NCBI GenBank assembly: GCA_015663245.1
Contig: DQSN01000170.1
Location: forward strand, 1-34,122
DNA from: Leucothrix mucor
Lineage (GTDB): Bacteria; Pseudomonadota; Gammaproteobacteria; Thiotrichales; Thiotrichaceae
Length of the DNA stretch: 34,122 nucleotides
Reading direction: 5' to 3'
Below are positions 1-8,676 of the stretch, one piece after another (positions within the stretch are counted from its first letter, which is position 1; every line of letters starts with the position of its first letter). The translations under genes were made by a program, and so were the position numbers. Below the pieces are notes generated by a model that saw only the letters and a list, made by a program, of their open reading frames with translations, searched no databases and was not told the origin of the DNA.

Positions 1-122
1 CCTTCCTCAGCGGTTATAAACTAAATACTTATGGATATTAATCACCTTCCTATACATTTTAGGTAATATCCCTATTAGTATACATAATGGCAGATGTTAA
101 CTATTACTGTCAACAAGACTAA

Positions 123-1358
<1,236 letters not shown>

Positions 1359-1396
1359 TACTTGCGGTGTCTCTCGTTTAAATCAAAGAATTTCCT

Positions 1397-1440
1397 AGCC
1401 AAACCTAGAACCTCCACAGGTGGAAACACTAGGTTTGGCT
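1397..1440. terminator. Hairpin between convergent tgt and clpP-like genes
   Basis: A perfect 12-bp inverted repeat (AGCCAAACCTAG at 1397-1408 and its complement at 1429-1440) encloses a second small hairpin (TCCAC-AG-GTGGA, 1413-1424). It lies between two convergent genes and could end transcription from both sides. Neither arm is followed by a run of T, so it is not a textbook Rho-independent terminator. Confidence 0.4.
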
Positions 1441-1526
1441 TGGCAAGGTGGCTTCCTCATCCGATATAGATGACTCCCTAACACAGGGTTTGTAAAATAT
1501 AATACTTCTTTAGCCACGCCCGCTGC

Positions 1527-2207
1527 CTACTTTCCTTTCTTTAATCGCTTTAAATATTTATTAGCTTTTATTTCCTTACCATTAATCAATACATGCGTAG
1601 CTATACCACGCTTACACATCTCTGGCGCTGTCATCCAATAATCCTTGCCGATTAACATGTGCTTAAATTCTTTTTTACTTAGAAATTTATGCTTTAAAAT
1701 AACATCTGCAAAAAACTCTCTTAAATGCTCAGTTTGATGCTTAAACTGTGACTCAATCTCACCACCTTTACCCCAAACAGCCCCCGCATAATCATGGAAC
1801 ATAATATCGCTTCTTGGCGTTATTATTCGCTTATCACCCATGCAAAAAGTTAAAGCTCCCATTGAGTAACCGCAAGTATCAAGTATCGTTGTGGTTCTAC
1901 CATTAAATTTATTCTTTATCACCGAGTAAAACTGACTCCCCTCATTGACAAATCCACCATACGAATTAATACGCAACTCCAAAGTATCATGCTCACCAGC
2001 ATTCCAAAGGTCATTAAACATCTCATGCAACCCCCTTTCATGCTCATGAAATGAGTTTATAAATACCCGATAACTTGCATGTTCAGGAACCTTTCGATAA
2101 GTATCTTTAGATACTTTAACCTCTTTAAGAGGGATCTTTGTTTTAAACAAAGTGTGATATTTTGAATTCAGCTTTTCTTTATCTGTCTTTTTGTCGTTAT
2201 ATTCCAC
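1527..2207 (-). CDS. Orphan ClpP-like serine protease (peptidase family S14)
   Basis: A 226-residue protein with the ClpP fold signatures: LRINSYGG (oxyanion-loop region, about 78-85), the nucleophile Ser115 in GYSMGA, His138 in MFHDYAG and Asp189 in GKDYWMTAPEMCKRG, which matches the ClpP Asp region. The triad therefore looks intact. A Lys-rich N-terminal extension of about 45 residues and a basic C-terminal tail (KANKYLKRLKKGK) distinguish it from housekeeping ClpP. It starts with GTG at 2207, preceded by an AGGGG ribosome binding site at suitable spacing. There is no clpX, lon or tig next to it and no phage structural genes are visible. It may be an accessory ClpP, a phage-type ClpP-like protease, or part of a mobile segment inserted after tgt. 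The family is clear; the substrate and ATPase partner are unknown. Confidence 0.8.
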   Translation of the reverse strand: MEYNDKKTDKEKLNSKYHTLFKTKIPLKEVKVSKDTYRKVPEHASYRVFINSFHEHERGLHEMFNDLWNAGEHDTLELRINSYGGFVNEGSQFYSVIKNKFNGRTTTILDTCGYSMGALTFCMGDKRIITPRSDIMFHDYAGAVWGKGGEIESQFKHQTEHLREFFADVILKHKFLSKKEFKHMLIGKDYWMTAPEMCKRGIATHVLINGKEIKANKYLKRLKKGK

Positions 2208-2257
2208 AATAAACCCCTAATATATTAATATTGAAATAAATTTTAGTATCACGCAGT

Positions 2258-2287
2258 ATAGTACAATTAATAAAAATACCACTTCAA
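2258..2287 (-). promoter_or_regulatory. Possible promoter of the clpP-like gene
   Basis: On the minus strand TTGAAG (2287-2282) and TACTAT (2263-2258) are separated by 18 bases, a plausible sigma-70 arrangement about 50 bases upstream of the GTG start. The region is AT-rich, so chance matches are common. Confidence 0.3.
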
Positions 2288-2365
2288 CCACGCTAAATCA
2301 TCTACCTGCTTCCAAGGGATTATCTCATCATATATAAAGAAAACATTGCCCTCATCATTATTTTA

Positions 2366-3091
2366 TTGATAACTATAAGCATCATCCTAGCAGCGGCATA
2401 TCAAGCACCAATAGCACAAGATAAAAGCTATCATCAATTTTTTGATAGCAATACAATTTTCAATATTCCCAATTTCTGGAATGTGCTATCAAACCTACCC
2501 TTTCTATTTGTTGGAATATGGGGAACGCTGTGGATAATTAAATCTGACACAACAAGCTATTTACATGAAATAAAGCTGGCTTATTTTGCATTATTTATAG
2601 GTGTAGGATTAGTTTCTATCGGCTCTGGCTACTATCACTTGTCACCTAATAACAACACGTTGATGTGGGATAGACTGCCGATGACAATTGCCTTTATGGC
2701 ACTATTTTCAATTATTCTCAGTGAGTTTATCCACATTCAACTCGGACGCATACTGCTATTGCCGTTACTCATTGTAGGCATATCATCAGTTATGTACTGG
2801 CATTTCTCCGAGCTGGCAGGACAAGGAGACTTGAGATTCTATGCGTTGGTGCAATTTTTACCCATTCTCATCATCCCTATTATTTTGATATTTTTTCAAA
2901 GTGTTTTTGACAGAAGAAATGCTTATTGGTTATTATTAGCTGCTTATCTGCTAGCCAAAATATTGGAATATTACGATGAAGAAACTCACCGTATTGTATT
3001 TTTTCTCAGTGGGCACAGCTTAAAACACATTGTCGCCGCAGCTGGAGTTTACCTACTACTTCGATCTTACAAGACAAGACTGAGATGCTAA
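2366..3091 (+). CDS. CREST-superfamily (alkaline ceramidase-like) membrane hydrolase
   Basis: A seven-helix-type membrane protein of about 241 residues with the conserved CREST residues (alkaline ceramidase, PAQR, Per1 superfamily): Ser87 and His91 in GSGYYHLSP, Asp102 in MWDRLP, and the C-terminal HxxxH (His217, His221) in GHSLKHI. These should form a membrane-embedded zinc site that hydrolyses an amide or related lipid bond; the true substrate is not evident. NFWNVLSNLPF near residue 36 is typical of bacterial members. The start is uncertain: no ATG lies in frame. TTG at 2366 is the first usual start, but the frame is open back to 2297 and an AAGGGA ribosome-binding-like sequence (2314-2319) points to ATC 2327 or ATA 2330. 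The stop overlaps the convergent metallo-hydrolase gene by 4 bases. Confidence 0.8.
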   Translation: MITISIILAAAYQAPIAQDKSYHQFFDSNTIFNIPNFWNVLSNLPFLFVGIWGTLWIIKSDTTSYLHEIKLAYFALFIGVGLVSIGSGYYHLSPNNNTLMWDRLPMTIAFMALFSIILSEFIHIQLGRILLLPLLIVGISSVMYWHFSELAGQGDLRFYALVQFLPILIIPIILIFFQSVFDRRNAYWLLLAAYLLAKILEYYDEETHRIVFFLSGHSLKHIVAAAGVYLLLRSYKTRLRC

Positions 3092-4041
3092 TTTTTTTCT
3101 TGTCGCTGCAACCAAACCTCCAAGCCTTGAGCGTTTAATCGGCTATCCGTCTGCAACCACTTTTTTTGCTCTGCTATCGACAAGGTGCAACTCCTAAGAC
3201 TTAACTCTTTTAATAGCCACTGCATAATCTGTCGTTCGATTCTCTCAACTCTCCCCTCTATATTGGCTTTTTCACTTTCTGCAATGGCAACAAAGGCACT
3301 GATTGATTTTAATAATTGCGTTGTAATATCCGCAGTTGGTTTGATTGCACCAAAATGGGTTAAGTACATAAGCTCAGGCTTAAAAGAAAGCAACTTACTA
3401 ATACTGTCACGCATAGCAGTAGGGTCAAAATGTACGGGCGTCGTTGTCGCAAAGATAAAGTCACCTTGCTCAGAGGCTAGTTTTTTGTAGACCAAGCCAA
3501 AAGTATCGCCTGTAAATATTCCCTTGCTCAATTCATCATAAATACAAAAGTGATGGTAGGCATGACCAGGCGTATCAATAAAATGAAAGACTCTGCCATT
3601 AAAATCCAGCTTAAAATCATTATCTGCAATCATCACTCGGTGTTCAGGAATTGCTTTTAAAGTGCCATAAAGTGCTCGATATTTTTCCTCTCCATACACA
3701 GCCATCGTTCCTGCCTCCAATCTTGCAGGATTGATCATGTGTTGCGCGCCGCGCGGATGGATAACTAACTGAGCATTAGGGCATTGCTCCATTAACTCCC
3801 CTGCCCCACCAGCATGATCTAAATGGATATGAGTAGGAATAATGTAACTCACATCATCAGGGGAAAAGCCCAGCTCATTGAGCGCTGATAAAATATAAGG
3901 AACACTATTAGCCGTGCCTGTTTCAATAATGCTGACCTTATTCCCTTGAGCAACTATATAAATACTTGCCACACCTAACTGTACATAATGCGCATCGAGA
4001 ACACTGACCCCATGCGGTAAATGACTTAGCTGATTATTCAT
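3088..4041 (-). CDS. MBL-fold metallo-hydrolase
   Basis: A 317-residue metallo-beta-lactamase-fold hydrolase. The metal ligands are visible: HIHLDH (His71, His73, Asp75, His76), His160 in TPGHAYHH, Asp179 in FTGDTFG and His229 in YLTHFGA. No signal peptide is present, so it is cytosolic. The last third is a helical extension of the kind seen in glyoxalase II-like and related MBL proteins; the substrate cannot be told from sequence. Its ATG overlaps the stop of the upstream GT51-like gene in an ATGA (4038-4041), implying translational coupling as the last gene of the creD operon. Its stop overlaps the end of the convergent CREST-family gene. Confidence 0.85.
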   Translation of the reverse strand: MNNQLSHLPHGVSVLDAHYVQLGVASIYIVAQGNKVSIIETGTANSVPYILSALNELGFSPDDVSYIIPTHIHLDHAGGAGELMEQCPNAQLVIHPRGAQHMINPARLEAGTMAVYGEEKYRALYGTLKAIPEHRVMIADNDFKLDFNGRVFHFIDTPGHAYHHFCIYDELSKGIFTGDTFGLVYKKLASEQGDFIFATTTPVHFDPTAMRDSISKLLSFKPELMYLTHFGAIKPTADITTQLLKSISAFVAIAESEKANIEGRVERIERQIMQWLLKELSLRSCTLSIAEQKKWLQTDSRLNAQGLEVWLQRQEKN

Positions 4042-4685
4042 AAGTTATAATATACATCGTTAATACCTTGGGGTTGGTAAGAGCCATCCAGTAGTTTTTT
4101 AATACGCACTACCCGCGCCTGATTTTTTTCGGGGTGATTTTTCACACTATAACCATCTGGTGCAATTAGCATTGCGACCAGCGCTAAATATTCATCCTGA
4201 CTCAATTGCTCAAATGATTTATCAAAGTAAATATTAGCGGCTTGAGCAAAACCTTTCACAGCTTTATTAGCAATTGTTCCAAAGTATGCCGTATTGATAA
4301 ATACGGTGAGCTGATCTTGTTTTGAGATCATAGGATTAACCGCGAGCCATGCTATTAAGCTCTGCTCTATTTTCATCATCCCAGAACGAAATTTCTCAAA
4401 GTATAAATACTTGACCATTGCTTGGGTGATAGTCGTTAAGCCTGCCCCCGCTGTATTAAAATCAATTCCACTATGCTCAAAGAATTTAGGGTCTTGCACT
4501 TTCAACAAATCATCTACTCTTTGTTGAGAAACTACTTCAAGTGATAGCTCCATCTCTTTTGAATTTAATATATTATTAAATTTTTCGATAGTAACTGAAC
4601 GTGCTTTGTATACTGCTACCGCTTCATAAGCAAATAGCATCGCAAGTGCAAGCAGGATAAGTTTTAGGATTTTTTTAATGTTCAT
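4038..4685 (-). CDS. GT51-like transglycosylase homologue lacking both catalytic Glu
   Basis: A membrane-anchored protein (hydrophobic segment about residues 5-25, counting from the ATG at 4685; a TTG at 4691 is also possible) with a single GT51 peptidoglycan glycosyltransferase domain, about the size of MtgA. GT51 motifs can be followed: VQDPKFFEHSGID, GLTTITQAMVKY, KIEQSLIA, SKQDQLTVFINTAYFG. The first motif normally begins with the catalytic Glu (EDxxFxxHxG); here it is Gln64 (codon CAA at 4496-4494). The second Glu, fourth residue of the KxxE motif, is Gln108 (codon CAG), although Glu107 sits beside it. It is therefore probably inactive as a polymerase and may act as a regulator or lipid II-binding protein. 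It lies 9 bases after the phosphatase gene and is coupled to the MBL gene. Confidence 0.8.
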   Translation of the reverse strand: MNIKKILKLILLALAMLFAYEAVAVYKARSVTIEKFNNILNSKEMELSLEVVSQQRVDDLLKVQDPKFFEHSGIDFNTAGAGLTTITQAMVKYLYFEKFRSGMMKIEQSLIAWLAVNPMISKQDQLTVFINTAYFGTIANKAVKGFAQAANIYFDKSFEQLSQDEYLALVAMLIAPDGYSVKNHPEKNQARVVRIKKLLDGSYQPQGINDVYYNL

Positions 4686-4719
4686 AAGCAATATTCATAA
4701 GTAATGTTCGTAAGTACTA
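4681..4719. repeat. Three tandem 13-bp repeats at a gene junction
   Basis: Three adjacent 13-base units, TTCATAAGCAATA (4681-4693), TTCATAAGTAATG (4694-4706) and TTCGTAAGTACTA (4707-4719), agree at 10-11 of 13 positions with their neighbour. They encode the end and stop of the histidine phosphatase and the start of the GT51-like gene on the minus strand, so copy number would alter the junction. Confidence 0.7.
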
Positions 4720-5258
4720 TATTCCCAATGTTCTCGGGGTGATTTTTTAGCGCCCTTCCAACCTCTACGCTTTAATTCTTTAGCTATAAAATGATTAATA
4801 AAACCATGCCCAACAAATAATAAGCTTTCATGTTGTTGTGCTATTTCTTCTAACTTATCAGCCGCAAGCTTTGCTCTTTTACGCGTCTTCGCAATTGACT
4901 CGCCATTTTGGGAATAACCAAAGAGCCACAATGTTCGGCAAATTAAAAACCATGTCATGGTATTTAAACGTGGATATGCCCAATTGCTACTGGGCAACTC
5001 CGCTTCACGAAATATTTCATCACTTAATAAAACACTCTGTTGCGTCAGCTTTTTTGCTGAGTCCAAAGAACGTGGTAGATGACTGCAAACAACTGCCTTA
5101 ATACTGTTTGCAGCTATCATTGATGATTCAGGAGGCATGCTATCCGCTGCTATCCCTGCAGCATCATAGCGAGTAATAAATTCAACAATCTCATTACTCC
5201 TAATTTTCTCTGGCACATCAATATCAGGTTTACCGTGCCTCAATAATATGATCTTCAT
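4695..5258 (-). CDS. Histidine phosphatase family protein (PGM-like)
   Basis: A 187-residue branch-1 histidine phosphatase. The phospho-acceptor is His8 in LLRHGKP, with Arg7; the second Arg is Arg63 in SHLPRSLDSA, the acid is Glu87 in REAELP, and the second His is His151 in FVGHGFINHF. No signal peptide is seen, so it is cytosolic. The hydrophobic stretch around 101-115 (MTWFLICRTLWLFGY) is unusual for the family and may be a surface or membrane contact. Its start lies inside the 3' end of creD (29-base overlap) and the GT51-like gene follows at once, so it is co-transcribed with envelope genes. The substrate cannot be inferred; this superfamily includes mutases, sugar phosphatases and protein phosphatases. 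Confidence 0.85.
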   Translation of the reverse strand: MKIILLRHGKPDIDVPEKIRSNEIVEFITRYDAAGIAADSMPPESSMIAANSIKAVVCSHLPRSLDSAKKLTQQSVLLSDEIFREAELPSSNWAYPRLNTMTWFLICRTLWLFGYSQNGESIAKTRKRAKLAADKLEEIAQQHESLLFVGHGFINHFIAKELKRRGWKGAKKSPREHWEYSTYEHYL

Positions 5259-6750
5259 TCTGTTCCGTCTTTTTACCTATATTACGCGTTAGATACATCA
5301 TTACAGCAAGAATCGCTAGTAATAAAATAGTTCCTACTAGTAAAGCATAATCTTCTAGTTTTAACAGTGAATATAAAATGGAGTACAAACCTGTTAGCAG
5401 TAATGCAATTAAAACGGTGCGTCCTAAACGCCGTATTGCGGCATAAGCATAGAGCGTGATCATCGTTATAATAAGAGCGGCAGCGGCAAGATAAGCTTTA
5501 AAGAAGTCGGCATGTTCTGCAACGGATAACAATGTCATATAAAACATCGACAACGCCAAGCCAATAATACCGTATTGAACAATATGCAAACGATGATTAA
5601 TACCTAGCTCAAAGATCAAAAAGGTAATATAGGTAAGCCCTAAAAACAACACACCATATTTAATCGCACGGGTGATTTGTGAATACAAGGAGACCGATTC
5701 AAACAAATTCACTCCTGCTTTAAACTCGTTAGTATCAAATGATTGCGACTCAAGCGTCCAAAGTTGCGGGTAGTTTCTAGCTAAATGTGGAATTGACCAA
5801 TTAGCAGTAAAACCTTCATCACTGATATTATGCTCATCAGGCAAAACATTGCCTTGAAAGCTAGGGTGAGGCCAATCTGAACTCAAAGTCACATGCGTTG
5901 TTTTACCGAACGGCTTAAAATAGAAACCCTGACTCCCTTTTATATCCATATTTAGAGAAAATTCATAGCTCGCTAACTCATCATCAATAACAAGCGGCGC
6001 ATGAAAGCCACTTTTTATAATATTCACAATGCGCGTACCAGGCTCAAAATCTATTTGGCTTGCATTCCACTGTAGACTTGAAACTTTGTTGATAGCTCTG
6101 GTATCAGAAATACCCAGTGAAAACCAGGATTGATCCCAATGAATTTTATCTACATGACTAGACAGGCTGCTTATATCAGGACGTGTAAAGTTACCTTTTA
6201 ACATCACCTCCGCCTTATAAACTAATGATTTATAAATACTACGCTGACGATGCTCGCCCTGTAGTTTACCATCTATAAATAGTTGCTCAGGCAAAACAAT
6301 CGCTGTTCTTTGTACATAGCTAGTTTTATCAACTTTGCGCTCATCGCCCTCTTTATCAATCAACACTTTTTCAGTAATAAACTTCTCGGTATACGGCACA
6401 ATAAGCACAGGACCAGAAATATTCTGCTGATGCCCCCAAGTATTCGCAATATCGTGAACTACCGATGAGTACAAACGACTACGCTCTGAAACCATCTCAC
6501 TCACCATCCCCAGCGGAATCGTCATTAATGATACTAAGATAGCAATAATACCAAAGCGAAACGCTAAAGAGTCTGATAACTTGGAAAAGTCTTTTAGCAG
6601 ACCTTTAAAACTATTTACCTGATTCCCCTCCTCATCAATAGGTGTATTTAACAAACCAATTTTACGCGCCATAAAAACGATAAACAGCACCACTCCTAGC
6701 AGTATAGCGATTAAAAACAACATGGAAATTAAACTAAAAATAAAACTCAT
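5230..6750 (-). CDS. creD: Inner-membrane protein CreD
   Basis: CreD-family inner-membrane protein of 506 residues. One predicted helix lies at the N-terminus (about 2-28), a second about 65-85 before the large periplasmic domain, and a cluster of four to six helices lies from about 355 to 490. Family landmarks include GPVLIVPYTEK in the periplasmic part, FLGLTYITFLIFEL and VQYGIIGLALSMFYMTLLSVAEH. In E. coli and others CreD belongs to the CreBC regulon and affects envelope integrity, colicin E2 tolerance and beta-lactam responses; no creB or creC is in this window. The protein is about 55 residues longer than E. coli CreD because of the extra N-terminal helix. I place the start at ATG 6750, with GAGGTG upstream, rather than GTG 6759. 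First gene of a four-gene operon. Confidence 0.9.
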   Translation of the reverse strand: MSFIFSLISMLFLIAILLGVVLFIVFMARKIGLLNTPIDEEGNQVNSFKGLLKDFSKLSDSLAFRFGIIAILVSLMTIPLGMVSEMVSERSRLYSSVVHDIANTWGHQQNISGPVLIVPYTEKFITEKVLIDKEGDERKVDKTSYVQRTAIVLPEQLFIDGKLQGEHRQRSIYKSLVYKAEVMLKGNFTRPDISSLSSHVDKIHWDQSWFSLGISDTRAINKVSSLQWNASQIDFEPGTRIVNIIKSGFHAPLVIDDELASYEFSLNMDIKGSQGFYFKPFGKTTHVTLSSDWPHPSFQGNVLPDEHNISDEGFTANWSIPHLARNYPQLWTLESQSFDTNEFKAGVNLFESVSLYSQITRAIKYGVLFLGLTYITFLIFELGINHRLHIVQYGIIGLALSMFYMTLLSVAEHADFFKAYLAAAALIITMITLYAYAAIRRLGRTVLIALLLTGLYSILYSLLKLEDYALLVGTILLLAILAVMMYLTRNIGKKTEQNEDHIIEAR

Positions 6751-6907
6751 CGGGCTCACCTCTTCCCTTAATTATTTGAAGAAAGTGTACTGAGTCGGCA
6801 TGTAGATTTTATGAGGAGTTTATGCAGATTGTGTGCAAAGATTATCTGAAAAGTTTAACACTGAAATGTATAAGCTGTGTATTGGCTGATACTTTAACTG
6901 AGAAGCT

Positions 6908-6932
6908 ATAAAGCTTTCACTCCTAGCTTTAT
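6908..6932. other. Inverted repeat downstream of truD
   Basis: An 8-bp perfect inverted repeat (ATAAAGCT at 6908-6915 and its complement at 6925-6932) with a 9-base loop lies just after the truD stop codon and before creD. It may end or stabilise the truD transcript; no T-run follows, so terminator function is uncertain. Confidence 0.3.
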
Positions 6933-7960
6933 TAGGGAGTACTGCTAATATCTCCCAATTCTCGAAATACCACTGTAGCAAAGCTACCTGCGGGTAGCAC
7001 AAAGCTTAGGGTAATTTTATTTGTTTCAAAATTGTATTCAAAACCCCCAACATTTAAACGCAGGGCGCGACGCTCTTGTTTTAGTCCGTGCTTAATTAAG
7101 CCTTGAGCTAAGCCTTCAAGCTCATCGGCTGTTTGTTGCTCTAATATCGCAACATCCCCTTTACTGGATAAATCGCCTTTTCCCCATAATGCACCTGTAG
7201 GGTGTAGTTCTTGCCGCTGTGTTCGCTCTTGTAAAGTGGTATCACCGTCATCAGGAAAGCAGGAATGTGATCCATTTAGCATGAACACATCACCTGATAG
7301 AGCTTGATTCCATGTACCTTGTTTAACACGTTGTGAGAGTAAATGATTGAATATCCATGATCTAGCAGCGGAGAGGTAGATGCTTCTTTTAGGGCGTGAC
7401 TTAGGTTTAAACTGACCTGAGAACCAATTTTTAGCACTTTCGATATTATTAAAATTACGTCCGAAGCGCTGCTCTCCGTAGTAATTGGGCACACCATTTT
7501 CTTTGATTTTTTGGCAAAGGTTTTTAGCTTGCTCAATATCACCTTCGATATCACGAATTATGAGAGTAAAGCGGTTGCCTTTTAAAGCTCCTCTACGGAG
7601 TTTTTTATCGTGACGAGTTTCTGCGAGCACTCTAATCGTATCTGGTAATTGCTCTTGCCAGTTGGGTGCTTCTCGTCCTGGTATTTGTACGCTAAACCAC
7701 TGAGTGGTGATGGCATGGCGGTCTTTCATACCTGCATAGCTAACATCTTTACGTGGTACTTCGGCTATTTTGGCTAATAAACCTGCCACCCAATCGGTAT
7801 TTTCGCCTGTCTTTTCAATGTGCAGATAGGCGTGCTCGCCTTCCCCTGATAGCTCAAAAGAGGATATCTCGTCGACTTTAAAGTCGCTGGCTTTGTTACG
7901 GATAGTGCCCCGCAACTGTTTACCTGTATCATTACTAAAGGCTTTGGCAAAACGGTTCAT
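6932..7960 (-). CDS. truD: tRNA pseudouridine(13) synthase TruD
   Basis: Makes pseudouridine-13 in tRNA(Glu). The 342-residue length fits the family (E. coli 349). The catalytic Asp80 sits in the TruD signature YAGMKDRHA; other hallmarks are NYYGEQRFG, SAARSWIFN and the C-terminal LSFVLPAGSFAT followed by FREL. The ATG overlaps the tsaB stop as ATGA (7957-7960), so truD is translationally coupled behind tsaB and yoaA. The last residues (GDISSTP) are shorter than the E. coli tail. In E. coli truD lies between surE and ispF, so the context here is different but still linked to tRNA modification through TsaB. Confidence 0.95.
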   Translation of the reverse strand: MNRFAKAFSNDTGKQLRGTIRNKASDFKVDEISSFELSGEGEHAYLHIEKTGENTDWVAGLLAKIAEVPRKDVSYAGMKDRHAITTQWFSVQIPGREAPNWQEQLPDTIRVLAETRHDKKLRRGALKGNRFTLIIRDIEGDIEQAKNLCQKIKENGVPNYYGEQRFGRNFNNIESAKNWFSGQFKPKSRPKRSIYLSAARSWIFNHLLSQRVKQGTWNQALSGDVFMLNGSHSCFPDDGDTTLQERTQRQELHPTGALWGKGDLSSKGDVAILEQQTADELEGLAQGLIKHGLKQERRALRLNVGGFEYNFETNKITLSFVLPAGSFATVVFRELGDISSTP

Positions 7961-8676
7961 TTAGCGGCACTTCTCTCTGCGATGGTTTGAGCGACTTTAT
8001 CACGTAGGTAGATAGGTTGAGCTTGCTCGGCAGAGACTGCCTTGCCTTGCTGCCAATCTTCTACAGCTAATCGGGCAATGTATTTTGCGGATGGAAACAC
8101 GTCATCTATTTTTATGATGTTATTGTAATTATCAAGCTCTAACTGCCCTGCATATTCATCCCAACCACTGCCTGCAACTGTCCAACTAATATCCCCTAAA
8201 ACATCTAGCAAAGCTTCGGGCTTGCTGACGGCTTCTTCACCTTGCAAGATCATCATGCCATTTTCAGACTTGTATTTTCCCCAGTACACTTCACTCATGC
8301 GCGCATCAATTGCAGCAATGCAATGGTTTGCGCCTTGCTCTTCATGCATTTGTTGAGCTATCGCGGCTAAAGTCGAGATGGGTAGCAACTGTTTATCGAT
8401 AGAGAGTGATACACCGTGCGCGACACCTGTGGCAATACGCACACCTGTAAAAGCACCTGGACCTCGTCCAAAGGCTATTGCATCGACTTGAGCAAGCTTG
8501 ATTTCTACTTCATTTAGCACTTCATCCATCATATTAAGAATGAGCTTTGTATGCTCCCGTGGCGCCATTTTAAAGCGAGTGATAATATTATCACCTTGAA
8601 ATAAAGCAGCTGAACAGGCTTCTGTAGCAGTATCAATAGCTAATATTATTGGCAGGACGGAGGTTTTATCATTCAT
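7957..8676 (-). CDS. tsaB: tRNA threonylcarbamoyladenosine biosynthesis protein TsaB
   Basis: TsaB (YeaZ) is the non-catalytic partner of TsaD in making t6A-37 on ANN-decoding tRNAs, working with TsaC and TsaE. The 239-residue protein shows the ASKHA-type N-terminus ILAIDTATEACSAAL, the family motif GRGPGAFTGVRIATGVAHG, and IAAIDARMSEVYWGKY. Both ends overlap neighbours by ATGA (with yoaA at 8673-8676 and truD at 7957-7960). The yoaA-tsaB (yoaA-yeaZ) adjacency is also found in E. coli. Confidence 0.95.
   Translation of the reverse strand: MNDKTSVLPIILAIDTATEACSAALFQGDNIITRFKMAPREHTKLILNMMDEVLNEVEIKLAQVDAIAFGRGPGAFTGVRIATGVAHGVSLSIDKQLLPISTLAAIAQQMHEEQGANHCIAAIDARMSEVYWGKYKSENGMMILQGEEAVSKPEALLDVLGDISWTVAGSGWDEYAGQLELDNYNNIIKIDDVFPSAKYIARLAVEDWQQGKAVSAEQAQPIYLRDKVAQTIAERSAAK

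Noticed and set aside
6932-6943. TTAGGGAGTACT at the end of truD, identical to the outer 12 bases of the MITE-like element
   Set aside because: In this orientation the interior of an element would lie inside conserved truD coding sequence, and similarity stops after 12 bases; chance is the simpler reading.
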